NCBI RefSeq assembly: GCF_037975245.1
Contig: NC_092577.1
Coordinates: 18,784,898 to 18,848,897 of the forward strand
DNA length: 64,000 nt
Source: Apostichopus japonicus
Taxonomy: Eukaryota; Echinodermata; Holothuroidea; Aspidochirotida; Stichopodidae
Direction: 5' to 3'
This document shows positions 44,119-54,589 of the stretch, in pieces. Made by a program: the position numbers and the translations under genes. How positions within the stretch are numbered: position 1 is the first letter of the stretch; each line of letters starts with the position of its first letter. A model generated the notes under the pieces. It did not search any database. It was not told the origin of the DNA and saw nothing but the letters and a program-made list of their open reading frames with translations.

Positions 44119-45045
44119 TAAGAAATATCATCATATGAACAGAAGAAAGCTCTTCGTTTAAAATTAATTTGGGTTCACAAACATAGTACAAGTTAAATAG
44201 AGCAACAAAAATTTAAAAAAAAAAATAAGAAAAAAAATCACAACCATTGTACACGTTTAAAATATAATAATAATGCTATTGTAAAAGTTAAAATCGAAAA
44301 ATTCTTTCAATCTAACTAATAAAATGTACTTTACCGAAGATGCAGTCATCCATACGGTGTATTGGTAGTTTCCAACTGGGAGTAGAAAATGAAAAACACA
44401 GTGAGCATACTAGGTATCATGTCTGATTTAAAGTTCACGAGTCCATGACGACAAATGAAGGTAAAGTATCAAAATTTGTCCCGACAAACACCTATTTTCC
44501 GTCTATCATTCGTCTATGATCCGCACATTCATATCTCCTGGAAGCTAGGTAGTTCCTCCATGACAGGAATCAATGGTACAGTTGAACCCTCTTACATATC
44601 GCAAGAAAACATTGGTAGCGTGTTTTGGTACTTCTGATTTGAATATCTCCATAACGTGCTCCTTGAAAAGTGTTCGCCATTCGAACGGTAAATACCTTCA
44701 AACATTGTGGTAACCATAGGTAACCGAAGACACACGTGTCGCTTAAATTTGCTCCTCTGCAGTCATAACGTGACTATGTACCGCCATAGGGGCTCCCTGA
44801 TCTATGACATAAAAGAAACACACACGACCTTCTCTCGAGCGAAGCACTAGTCCAAATGACAGAGCTTGGCATCAGTTGGCCAGAAATGTAACCTAATGAG
44901 TGGGACCTTATTTTCGCAAATGATGTCATAGATCAACTTTAGAGATGACATCATCAGTTGCATAAGTATATGGTACGAGTGAGCACTGCGCATGTGTAAA
45001 GAGGCGGTGCTTACGTGATTTGGCGGTCAATTTGAAACGTCTACC

Positions 45046-45501
45046 ATGCGAGGGGTACAAGAAGCTAGGAACAGAGGGCGTGGTCAAGAGAACATTGTAG
45101 GACCCATACATACACTGTGCATGACACATTGCCATTCAGAATCCTTTATAAGCGACTGTAACGCTGAAGATATCTTCACATTGACAAGAAACGTCCACAC
45201 AAGCAAAAGCAACCTCGGACTTGCGCGGAAACCAGGAAATCGTAAGACTTCGCACAACGTCTGTCCTCTCTATGATTTTAGAGATAAACTATATCAGGCG
45301 ACGCAGGGTAAAGCCAGTGAAAGTACGGGGAAGGCCAATGTCAGAGGCAACGAGAGGATCTTATACAGGGTGAACCGGCAGGCGAAAACACGGCTCGGAA
45401 TAGGGCCTCCAAATATTCCAGAAAGAGCAGACTTTTTCCTCTCTAAAAACATGCAATGTGTCGATTCATTTATGTTTATCATATGTATCGTTTTTTACTG
45501 A
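45046..45501 (+). CDS. Unrecognised open frame, 151 aa
   Basis: A frame from ATG 45046 (MRGVQEARNRGRGQEN) to TGA at 45499. It is rich in basic and polar residues and ends in a hydrophobic stretch (MFIICIVFY). I see no domain, signal peptide or TATA box at a fixed distance. It may be chance. It lies 1.2 kb upstream of the compact gene cluster in the same orientation. Confidence 0.2.
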   Translation: MRGVQEARNRGRGQENIVGPIHTLCMTHCHSESFISDCNAEDIFTLTRNVHTSKSNLGLARKPGNRKTSHNVCPLYDFRDKLYQATQGKASESTGKANVRGNERILYRVNRQAKTRLGIGPPNIPERADFFLSKNMQCVDSFMFIICIVFY

Positions 45502-46217
45502 TAGGCTATACCAAGACTAAGTTGTAAGATTTAGGCTTTGTTTAGTGTGTTGTACTTCTAGGCCTACATTTTATTTAGCGCTAACACTTACACTACTCCG
45601 CGAATCAACCTGTCGTAATTGTATCGACGAGTTTTCCTTCATCCCACTTTAACTGACATGTCTTGATACTTTTCCTTGTGTGTTTTTCCCTCTTAAACTA
45701 TGGTTTCTAATCTCTTAATCGCTTTTGTGGTTTTTCATTGCTTTTTGATATTCTTCCGTTTCGATTTACTCACTGTCATTTTACGCTTATCTTACTAACT
45801 TACGCTAAAAACCGTGACTTCCTTTATAGAAAGATGTTGCGGACAGAAATACGTAAAGTAAAGAAGTGTTAAGCGTGTTTTGCAAATAACAACTGTTACA
45901 GTTGATTTTGGCTGCTTGACTGTAGATAGATTTGTCTGTGCAACATTTCCAAAACAGGTTGATGACGATTTTATTCAGCATTCTTCACGTTCAATACGGT
46001 CGATGTTTCGTAAAAAGTTTCATTGCCGAACGAAAATCCTTCCGCGTATGTCTCAAATTATATTCACGAAATGCACAGATGTCAGAAAAATGAAAACGTG
46101 AGCAGATAACACAAGCAAAAATTAACCAAGACGATATCCAAAGCAAATTACAATGGCTTGAACTGGATTCTAACAGTTATATATGTGTATATGCCGTACG
46201 GTGTACCATGAATATAT

Positions 46218-46540
46218 AGAGAACTGCTTTTTACGTGCAAAGAAACGGACACGGACCAAAGGTCAACAAAACCAAAAACAATCCCAGTCTGTTTAACAAC
46301 CACCAAAATCCCAACTGAAAACCCACAAACAGAAATCTCTCAGTAACCCACAAGTGTATAAAAATAGCGTTTAACGTGACGTGAAAAGGACACGGACCCA
46401 AAGGCTAACAGAACCAAAACAATAAAGCTCCACAAACCAGCCCCAAAAAGCCAACACCAAACCACAAACAGAAAACCCCCAACCCATATTATGTAAGGAC
46501 CACACAAGAGAACTGTACACTGTAGAGAACTGTACACTGT
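46218..46540 (-). mobile_element. LINE B3: 3'-end fragment with reiterated target site
   Basis: 46226-46506 matches the 3' UTR of LINE B1/B2 and ends ...CACGTAAAAAGC at 46226 on the minus strand. The left target copy is AGAGAACT (46218-46225). On the right the target is present twice in tandem as a 17-base unit (AGAGAACTGTACACTGT at 46507-46523 and 46524-46540). The extra unit lies at the LINE 5' junction, as in B1. Confidence 0.85.
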
Positions 46541-46735
46541 GCAGCAAATAACTGTGGTCCATGTAGAAAATCGATGAGGATTACTCTAAAGTTCTATCGA
46601 TGGGTTGTAGAATAAACAATGGTCGAATATCGATCGTCCGACCAGTTTCTATGTATGTGGTGAAGTCAGTCATATACTGAGAGTGAGATGATGTGTGAAA
46701 GGTCAAAAAGGTCAAAAAGTCATTACGGAGCAGAC

Positions 46736-46745
46736 TATATAAAGG
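46736..46745 (+). promoter_or_regulatory. TATA box 1 of compact cluster
   Basis: TATATAAAGG, about 60-75 bases upstream of candidate ATGs at 46791-46810. It is the first of four strong TATA boxes in 2 kb on the same strand. Confidence 0.6.
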
Positions 46746-46790
46746 CACCGCTTTGATACGATATTTTCATTTTGTGTCAAAGACTGGTAC

Positions 46791-47385
46791 ATGATCACAC
46801 ACGGGTGATGATGGCTTTGAGAACCTTCGACTGCTTTTCTGTCAGCCCATGATATCCTCTGCATTGCAGGCAAAGTGCGTCATGGCTGGGAAGTAACGAT
46901 GTCGATTGCGTTTTTGGCTGGTGCATTACACGAGCAGGCTTGATTAGCCCCCAATACTGGAGGGCCTTTCGCCTGTGTCACATACACGACATAACACTTC
47001 TTTCTCATCTACAAACTCGTCATTTTGTGTGGGAAACTGTTCCGTGGATTGCTACGATGTATATTTTTGTATCGGGAACCAGAGCGGTGGATTCATACGA
47101 TATTGTTTTGTCGTAACCCGTCCCATGGATTCATACGATATACCGTTTTGTGACGGAACCAAATCCTTGGATTCATACGATATACAGTTTTGTGACGGAA
47201 CCAAATCCGTGGATTCATACGATATTGTTGTGTCGTTTGATGGAAGACGGTTAGAGGGTAAGTCAAATCACTTTATTATTTTTCTTTACCTTAAGTACTT
47301 TGACCTCACACGTCACGTGGTTTCGCTGTGTGTCTATATAATGCATTCACATCATGCTCATCGTTCAGTCTTTCCCAGACACTGA
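46791..47385 (+). pseudogene. Compact cluster gene 1, decayed, with 42-bp repeat
   Basis: No long frame starts at the first ATGs after TATA box 1. Coding-like stretches follow in two frames: one with FGWCITRAGLISPQYWRAFR (about 46920-46990), another (46975-47385) with a 14-residue repeat of the form xDSYDIxFCDGTKS in about five in-register units at 47030-47235. I do not recognise the protein. It looks like a small intronless gene damaged by frame shifts. Confidence 0.3.
47335..47341 (+). promoter_or_regulatory. TATA box 2 of compact cluster
   Basis: TATATAA, 64 bases before the ATG of gene 2 at 47399. Box 3 has almost the same spacing (65 bases) to its ATG. Confidence 0.65.
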
Positions 47386-47398
47386 GTAGAACAACATC

Positions 47399-47732
47399 AT
47401 GAAACCGCCTGAAGGATTTGTATACTACCTAAAACACGGTGTTCTGAAGATTTTGAAAAATGAAAGATATGAAGTCGGGCTTATCACACACACACCACGC
47501 AGAAGTGAATGGATGAAGACAATTTTTGGAAGAGGTTGAAATGCATCTTCAAAGTCTGACAAATGCACTTCATGAGCTAGCGTTCGTCGATGAGGCAGCA
47601 TTTGCGTTTCGAGCTTTCCGAACGACAGAGGCACCATCCCGTGCCAAAATCGTGTTTTCATTGTACACAACGGACTTACTAGCAGTGATTGAGTTTTTCA
47701 CTCGATACATTTACGATTTGTGTCAGGCATGA
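47399..47732 (+). pseudogene. Compact cluster gene 2, one frameshift, function unknown
   Basis: Starts at ATG 47399 (MKPPEGFVYYLKHGVLKI). One frame change near 47520 joins it to FLEEVEMHLQSLTNALHELA and then TTDLLAVIEFFTRYIYDLC, with the stop at 47730-47732. In total about 110 residues, predicted mostly helical, with no known motif. TATA box 3 follows the stop after 4 bases, so there is no room for a normal intergenic region. Confidence 0.4.
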
Positions 47733-47736
47733 CGTG

Positions 47737-47744
47737 TATAAAAG
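47737..47744 (+). promoter_or_regulatory. TATA box 3 of compact cluster
   Basis: TATAAAAG, 4 bases after the gene 2 stop codon and 65 bases before the gene 3 ATG at 47802. Confidence 0.7.
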
Positions 47745-47801
47745 GGTTACAGTTGTGAATCCGTGTCTCATTTATCGGTTGCTGATCAAACGCTATGCAT
47801 C

Positions 47802-48658
47802 ATGTCTGTACTCTCTCACAAAGTCTTTGAAGAGATGATATTCAACGTCTTGGAGGCATCGTTCTTACACTGTTTGGAGCATGCGATCACTGCTACGGTT
47901 GTGACATTAATCACCCCAGTCAAACGCATCACCCGTGTGTCATGGATGACATCCTTTATGTGGCAATCTTTATGTGGCAATCTATGTGGCAATCTGACTC
48001 TATGTGGCAATCTATCGTAGACTGTATTGACCGTGAAGTCGTCCACAGAATTTGTGACCGTATTTTAGCCATCCTTAAAGTGAAGGAAACTGCAGAATTC
48101 GAGTTTGGCAGGATGTACCAGTTTGTCCTGGGATTATGGAAAGGCAAAAAAGGAGGTATCTCACACGTGAAAGAAAACGCTTTATTACCGAATACCATTT
48201 TCACACTGGAGACGCGTAAAGACCTCATCAGAGAGGCTCGCACAAAGTATGTGTCAGATATCGTAAGGGAAGCCGTACGGAGTCATGCGATCGAAAAGAA
48301 AAACAATGCCTTTCGATACCGATTGCGTTTGATCGTTCTGAAGGCCCTGGTGGGAGCATGGCATGGTATCAGTTACGAGGAAGCAAAACTTACCCTCAAC
48401 GAACTTCAAATACTATAACGGTTCAAAGTTGAACTGAGCGAAGAAGACAAACCTTTCTTTGGTTATTTCAGGGACCATCTCGAATTTTAGGAAATCTTCG
48501 AGGATTTACCTAAATATGGAGCTTCGAGGGATCATCTAAACAATCTTGTCCTCAGGGATGATCGCATATCGTTTTTACTGCGAAAAGCTGAAATGGATAT
48601 GAATGTAAAACTGCCACTGACCATCGAAGCGTATGGTGCATCTCTGATTTGGCTATAA
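47802..48658 (+). pseudogene. Compact cluster gene 3, decayed, function unknown
   Basis: Starts at ATG 47802 (MSVLSHKVFEEMIFNVLEA). A local tandem repeat of ATGTGGCAATCT units at 47957-48018 shifts the frame. The continuing frame carries DCIDREVVHRICDRILAI and FEFGRMYQFVLGLWKGKKGG, reaching TAA at 48416. The same frame goes on beyond that stop with protein-like sequence (KVELSEEDKPFFGYF, RDHLNNLVLRDDRISFLL), a TAG at 48488, and a final TAA at 48656-48658. So the original gene was about 280 residues with two later nonsense codons. Its final stop lies inside TATA box 4. I do not recognise the protein. Confidence 0.45.
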
Positions 48659-48662
48659 AAGG
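48654..48662 (+). promoter_or_regulatory. TATA box 4, overlapping the gene 3 stop codon
   Basis: TATAAAAGG; bases 48656-48658 are also the TAA stop of gene 3. Without LINE B2 this box would lie about 140 bases upstream of the PC4-like ATG at 53303. Confidence 0.7.
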
Positions 48663-48929
48663 GGCGTTTGCCTACCAGTGAGTTCATTCCTTGAGTTGGA
48701 CTCGACAAACTCACAACTACCAACAATCAGTTCATGGGTTCAGTTCAGTTCTCGTGGAGTGCGGACGTGTTTTCGGCTGCTCTCCACTTTTCGTTGACCA
48801 CACCTTTTTGTGTTTTTACGTTGGCCCTTTCATTAGTTTGCAGTTTGTGTTAGTGTAGTTTGTGTGTTTTGGGTTTGCTTGGTTTTGGTTTTTGTATAGG
48901 TGCGTGGCTTTGCCACACCCCTACCTGTC

Positions 48930-50203
48930 ATGGCGGCTCGCCGTGACAGCAAAATCGTATTGTTGAGTTTTTCGGGGGAGGCTAAGGTCGTCCCCGTACA
49001 AGTTTTTTCAGTTTTGCGTTCTGTTGGTTTAAAGGTCCCTGGAGAGGTTGACGCGCTTCAGCGTAAACCTCTCCGGGGTATGAATTGTTTTGATGTTCGT
49101 TTTACCTCGGAGGCTGCCCGCGTCCGAGGCGTCCATGTGTTGGAGGGAGTCGAGGGACTGAAGGTCACACCGTACGACACTTCGGTGTGGGTGACAGTCC
49201 TTCATCTCCCTCTGGACATGTCTGAACAGATTGTTGTGCGGACACTGGGGCGTTTTGGGAAAGTAACCGGCTACGAGGAGCCGGAATTCCTTGAATGTAA
49301 GGGTGTAAAGACCGGGACCAGACGAGTTAGATTACAACTCAAGTCCGATATCCCCTCTACCTTGTGGGCTAATGGGGCACAGGGCCCACGTTGCATACCC
49401 GGGCCAGCCTCGCACTTGTTGGAGGTGTGGGCTGGAAGTGCATGAGGCCAGGTTGTGCCCGAACAAGCGGTGCAGCCGCTGTTTACAGGTTGGGCATACC
49501 CTGGCCGAGTGTAGAGGGGATATCGTATGTAACTCGTGTGGGAAAACGGGCCATCGCGCTCGTTTATGCCCAGACCGCTCATACGCCGCGAGAGTGGCTA
49601 CGGGCGTGGTTGAAGCGGTCCCCGTCCCGGCCTTTCAAACCGTATCACCTGATGCTCCTCTCATCGCCCCAGTGTCTGACACTAGCGCCCCGGTGGAGGT
49701 TTTCAACTCCCCTTCGTGTTCTACCTCGTCCCTGGAGGAAGTTGCCGCTCCGGCCGAGACTGCCCACTAAGGCGAAGCAGGACAAAACGGCGGAGATGGT
49801 ATTAGCGGAGTGGCACGCGGAGCAGGATGCCGCTTGTACTGGTTCACCGGTAGCTACGCCCGCTATCGGTGACACTAGTCGGCCCTCGAGTCAACCGGCC
49901 CAAGAGACATTAAGTGGCCCAGATTCGGACTCGCCAATGGAGGACTGTGCTTCGGCCTTAGTAGTTGTGGCTAAGGAGTCCTCCGATTGGTTTGATGAGA
50001 CAAAACACGCCACTGATCTCACTGACTCGAGCGGCCCTTCCACCCTGCCCGCAGTCGCTTCCACTATACCGGACACGATGGTCGCTAGTGGACCTCCTGT
50101 TCTTTGTGACGAGGAGCTAAGAGGTCTGCTAGGTCGTAGGAAAAGGGGAAACACCGCTAAGGGCCTGAAAAGAGCCGTATTGGGAAAACATCGCAGGTTA
50201 TGA
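48930..50203 (+). pseudogene. ORF1: LINE B2 ORF1, two frameshifts
   Basis: From ATG 48930 (MAARRDSKIVLLSF) the first frame holds to about 49375. A shift leads into GQPRTCWRCGLEVHEARLC, CSRCLQVGHTLAEC and CNSCGKTGHRARLC. A second shift near 49760 leads into the tail (SSDWFDETKHATDL) ending at TGA 50201-50203. Compared with the intact B1 ORF1 the order is the same. Two single-frame changes inactivate it. Confidence 0.85.
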
Positions 50204-52976
50204 CACCAGACACCTTATCCCTCGTCACCCTTAATGTGAATGGGATGAGGGGTACCACAAAAAGGCGAGGGATTTTGCAGTTCTGCAGGTTGCTCCAAGT
50301 GGATGTGGTCCTTTTGCAAGAGACCCACATATCTTGTGAGAGTGATGTTCCTCTTTGGTCCTTGAAGTGGGGAGGAGGCCTTTATGCCTCCTTTGGATCA
50401 GGGGCATCTTGCGGGACTGTAATTTTGGTGTCCCCAAAACTGTGTCATTGTGTGGGAAAAGTGGAGAAAGACCATGAAGGTCGGGTGGTGTGCATACACT
50501 TAAGGCTCACGCGGGGTGAGTTGGTGGTTTGCAATGTGTATGCCCCCAACCGGCCAGCATGTAGGAAAAATTTCTTCACGGTGTTGCCATCCTTTGTACC
50601 GGGTAAGGCAAATTGTATCCTGGGGGGGGGGACTTTAACTGTGTCCCTCACTCTCCGTTAGATAGACGATCGAGGAAAGAGTCCCCCAATTGTACCACCG
50701 GCATGATTGAGCTAGGCTTGTTTGTCAAGCACCGAGATCTTGTGGATGTTTGGAGGTCCCAAAATCCCCAGGTGGTTGCTTGTACGTGGCATAAACCAGA
50801 TGGAACAGTTTCATCCAGACTCGACAGGATTTATGCCCCGCGCAAGTTTCCTCGATCTCGGTGCTCGATTATTTCATGTCCTTTATCTGATCATGACGCT
50901 GTTGTTTTGCGCTTGCAGCTGCCGGAGTCCTTTCATGTGGAGAAGGGACTTTGGCGGCTGAACAAGGAAATTGTTAAAGAGCAAAACTTCAAGGAGCAAT
51001 TTGTCGAGAAGTACAGAGGATGGCAGTCCCTCAAGCCTGCTTTTCCCAATGCGTGGGACGAGGTCAAGTCCCTCATCAAGCAGTTCGCAATCAGGTATTG
51101 TGTTGAGAGAGCTGACCAACGGAGATTCAAGTTCCATTCCTTGTGCAATAGAGCAAGGGATGGTTCTTCATCGTCTGATCTGCATGCACTTGGAGTGTTT
51201 CTCGATGAGAAACTGCACGGAGCCCGAGTGCGTGCCAGAATCCAGTTTGTTGAGGCGGACGAGAAGACCACTATTCGTTTTTACCGGGACGACACCAAGT
51301 CTGTGGTTGACCGCAGAATAAGGGCAGTGTGTCATCCTGGTGGGGTCGTCGTGGAGAGCCCGCAGGCAGTCCTAGGGGTATTTGGGTCGTTCTTTTCGAA
51401 CCTGTACTCCAGGGCTGCCGTTAGCGAGGATCTCCAGGAGGACTTGTTGTCTGGTATAGACAAGGCCCCCCCCCCCCCCCTGAGAGTAAAAATGATAGCT
51501 TGGGCTCGAATCTCTCCGTTGGTGAGCTCTGGACAGCGGTAGCAGCGACGAAGAAGGGAAAGTCCCCCGGTCCCGATGGCCTCCCGGCAGAGTTCTATAG
51601 GACCTTCTGGGAGGTCCTCGGTGGGGACTGAGAGATGTGTTCGCTACCGCTTTCCAGTTGAATTACATGAGCCAAACACAGCGGGTTGGAAATATTGTCA
51701 GGAGATCCTTTGGACCCTAGAAATAGGCGTCCAATAACGCTGTTAAATGTGGACTACAAAATCCTGGCCAAAGCATTAGGAAATCGCTTATCGGACGTGA
51801 TGCCGGATATTGTAGGTCCTCTCCAGACTTGTGCTGTGCTTGGGCCGAGAAGGCTGATCAGGTGGAGGCAAGGCTCGACACATTCAGTCACAGGTGGCTC
51901 TCCCTCCCTGGGAAGGTTACAGTTATAAATAGGTTTATTGTTCCTCTCCTTTGGTATCCTGGTACGGTGATCGCCGCACCGGATCATGCAATGGTGCGAC
52001 TGGAGAGGAACATTTTTTATTTCATTTGGGGAAAGCGCAAACCAAACCTTGTCAAAAGGACCGTTCTGTATAAGACCCCCTTGAGCGGTGGGCTTGGTTT
52101 GGTCCACCTACCATCTAAACTGCGATTTCTCCTCTTGTTGTTTTTGTTGCTTTTGAAAATCCTTCGTTTCCCTTTGCTTTTTTTGTTAGGTACTGGGGTG
52201 GGTTTCTTTTGCGACACCACTGGCCCGGATCCTTTTCCAATAACCGGCCAAAGGCGACACGCCCTCTTGGGTCTATACTCAGATAGGTGACTCTCTTCGT
52301 AGAATCAAAGAAGAGGGTGGGCCACATGTTCTGCTGAACGTGGCCCCCTCTGTGTTATACCCACCATTGTTTCGTTCAATGCTCGCGCCTGTGTGCCCGT
52401 CAGCTTGCCGGACCGCCATCTCTCCAGATGTGTGGCGGTCTGTGTGTTGTAAGTCACTAGATAGCCGTCTCAGGGACTTGGCGTGGAGGATTGCACATGG
52501 GGTCCTCATCACTAACCATTTTCGCCTAGTCAGGTGGCGATTAGGTGATGGGATTTGTCCCCGTGTGGGCTGTAAACCCATCGAGACTATGCAACACCTT
52601 TTGCTGGAGTGTCCCTTTGTCCGGTTGGTGTGGGATTGGTTTCACGCCTTCGTTATTGGTGTTATTGGTTGCACACAGTGGGCCATTAGTAGTGATTTTG
52701 TTTTGTATGGTTTGTTGCCCAACCTGGGTTAGGGATCTGCTGTTGTTGTTTGCCGCTGTCATCAGGAGACACATCTGGAACAGCAGATGCCGCCTAGTCT
52801 TCGATGGGGACGTCTGGAGGGCAGAGGATGTTGTTCCCCTCGTGCAAAGTGACATCAGGTTGCGCATGGAGGCGGACCATGCACGGCTTCCCGACACTGC
52901 CTTCCGTAGACGCTGGCGCAAGCCTGTCGTCTACTATCGGGACGGCGTTCCCCGGATGAAATTTGGAGTGAGCTAG
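50200..52976 (+). pseudogene. ORF2: LINE B2 ORF2, RT catalytic core deleted
   Basis: ATG 50200 overlaps the ORF1 stop. The endonuclease is recognisable (TLNVNGMRGTTKR, QETH, VYAPNRP, a G-run frameshift near 50628 at the GDFNC motif, SRLDRIYAPR, SDHDAV). RT starts with RRPITLLNVDYKILAKALGN and reaches LQTCAV at about 51835. It then jumps to AEKADQVEARLDTFSHRW, which in LINE A lies about 230 residues further on. The lost segment holds the AFD, GVRQGCPLSP and YADD motifs. The end is damaged by further shifts but has LAWRIAHGVL and HLLLECPFVRLVWDWF. This copy cannot make reverse transcriptase. Confidence 0.88.
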
Positions 52977-53302
52977 TTGGGGGCTGTGTGGTCGTTACAT
53001 AATATAGGTTGGTTTAATTTTTCTCTTTGTGGTTTGGGGTTGGCTTTTTGGGGCTTGTTTGTAGTGTTTTATTTGTTTTGCTTCTGTTGGCCTTTGGGTC
53101 CGTGCCCTTTTCGCGTCACGTTAAACGCTGCGTTAGTGAGAGATTCATGGGTTTCAGTTGTTGCTTTACAGACTGGGTTTGTTTTTGGTTTTGTTGACCT
53201 TTGGTCCGTGTCCGTTTCTTAGCACGTAAAAAGCACTCAGTTCGTACTTCGCTTCTGACGCTAAGGTGTTATCGCTTCGTCATCGTATCCTCGAAAGGTA
53301 TC

Positions 53303-53845
53303 ATGGACTCTGCATGGACATCATTGAAAGATACTGAAGGGAAGACCGTGAACTTTAACTCAGAGACAAGTGAAGCCACCTACGATCAGCCACTCCCTTC
53401 GAAACCAGTCCAGACCGTGATCAAACCTCATTTAAACCAGTCCATATCACCAAAACCTCTGAATATCAGAGGACATACTCAAAGGAAACGACACGTTTCA
53501 AACGATACTGACATAAGGATCCCCATCGGAGATGACCGCTTTGTGACTGTCAACGTGTTTAATGGAAAACTGTACATTCATGTTAGAGAATTTTTCTACA
53601 ACCAAGCAAGAAGAATGTTACCGACGTCAAGAGGCATTGCTCTCACACCCCCGCAATGGTCAACCTTAATTGAAAAGCTGTCTCTCATCGAAGATGCCTT
53701 GCACCGCCAAGAGGAAGCACAAGCTGAGGCGTCTCATGGATTACCCAAAATACGAGGCGTCACCCATTTGAAACTGAAGCTGTCAGACAGCGTTGATTCA
53801 ACGGGGTACGACACTGCCGGTTCGACCAACTCAGTTATCGAATAA
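53303..53845 (+). CDS. PC4 (p15)-like ssDNA-binding protein 1
   Basis: Intact 180-residue frame from ATG 53303 (MDSAWTSLKDTEGKTVNF). Residues about 1-75 form a polar N-terminal tail rich in Lys, Ser and Pro. Residues about 76-140 match the PC4 fold: IGDDRFVTVNVFNGKLYIHV, REFF, then TSRGIALTPPQWSTL and a helix LIEDAL. PC4/Sub1 dimers bind single-stranded and melted DNA and act in transcription, replication or repair; PC4-like proteins also occur in viruses and phages. No introns are seen. AATAAA lies at about 54155. LINE B2 separates the ORF from its likely TATA box, so expression may be lost. Confidence 0.75.
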   Translation: MDSAWTSLKDTEGKTVNFNSETSEATYDQPLPSKPVQTVIKPHLNQSISPKPLNIRGHTQRKRHVSNDTDIRIPIGDDRFVTVNVFNGKLYIHVREFFYNQARRMLPTSRGIALTPPQWSTLIEKLSLIEDALHRQEEAQAEASHGLPKIRGVTHLKLKLSDSVDSTGYDTAGSTNSVIE

Positions 53846-54233
53846 TGGATTGTTACATGGATGTGACGAACACATCAACTATTTCATGTTAAATTGAAGC
53901 ATAATAAGTGAAGTTTAATGTGTAAAACAAAACGTTGACACTTGACATTTTTTCTTATACGTAACAGTTAAATTTACTATTTTGGTGTGACTTTATTTAG
54001 TTGTGATTTGGAATGAACCTATATCATCTTTGAGGTGTGAGTGATGATACTGTTGTCTGGTGTTGACATTTTACTGTAAATACCATTAACTTGAGATTAA
54101 CGTATCATGTTCTGCTATGAATGAAAAACGATTATTTTACATTTGCACGTGAGTGAATAAACACCGTGAAGATATGCAATACAATGTTTTTGTTTCATTT
54201 ATATGACGTCTCTATCACAAACAGCACATCTGT

Positions 54234-54497
54234 ATGCATTCTACACCCTTTGTACTTGGTGGTCTGCGCAGGGTTAAGGTGAAAATGATTGGATCGCAAG
54301 CGTATGTGACCATTCGAGAATGCCATCCACACCCGAAACACAGCAAACGGTTTTTATCTGGGAAGAAGGGTATTAATCTAACCGTCGAAGAGTGGTTCTC
54401 ATTCATGGAACAGAGAACTATGATTTCAAAAGAAGTCAAAAGGATGTTAACCGAAGCTTTGCAACAACGTTGTGCGAAGCTTGATAGTCTCAGATAA
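54234..54497 (+). CDS. PC4-like small protein 2
   Basis: Intact 87-residue frame from ATG 54234 (MHSTPFVLGGLRRVKVKM). The core has RRVKVKMIGSQAYVTIREC, then KRFLSGKKGINLTVEEW and a closing helix KEVKRMLTEALQQR. Strand-strand-strand, GKKGI.LT..EW, helix is the PC4 pattern, though more diverged than the first copy. It lies 390 bases downstream of PC4-like gene 1 in the same orientation. TATATGA at about 54198 is a weak TATA candidate. Probably a diverged paralogue. Confidence 0.6.
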   Translation: MHSTPFVLGGLRRVKVKMIGSQAYVTIRECHPHPKHSKRFLSGKKGINLTVEEWFSFMEQRTMISKEVKRMLTEALQQRCAKLDSLR

Positions 54498-54589
54498 GCA
54501 GAAAGGGAAGAAGGGAGAGAGGATCTGATCGTGATATCCTAGGGTTTAATAAGTCGCCAGGATACTGCTAAGTATGAGTTCGTTTCGAG

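Larger units (their letters stand above)
42874..46217. other. No recognised gene; one 81-bp tandem repeat
   Basis: AT-rich sequence between E2 and the compact gene cluster. Apart from the 81-bp repeat (43876-44118) and one unrecognised frame (45046-45501), I can support nothing. It could belong to the same mobile or viral unit as the cluster, but no sequence link was seen. Confidence 0.4.
48734..53236 (+). mobile_element. LINE B2: Tx1-like LINE with RT core deleted
   Basis: Both termini are present: 5' CAGTTCTCGTGGAGTGCGG and 3' CACGTAAAAAGCAC. It is flanked by the 7-bp duplication TCAGTTC (48727-48733 and 53237-53243). ORF1 starts at 48930 and ORF2 at 50200, with ATGA overlapping the ORF1 stop. 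Both ORFs are broken. It splits the 5' leader of the PC4-like gene from its TATA box. Confidence 0.88.

Noticed and set aside
48727-48760. Third case of reiterated target site, at LINE B2 5' end
   Set aside because: The CAGTTCAGTTCTCG repeat there is also present in LINE B1, so it belongs to the element 5' end; only a simple 7-bp duplication can be claimed.
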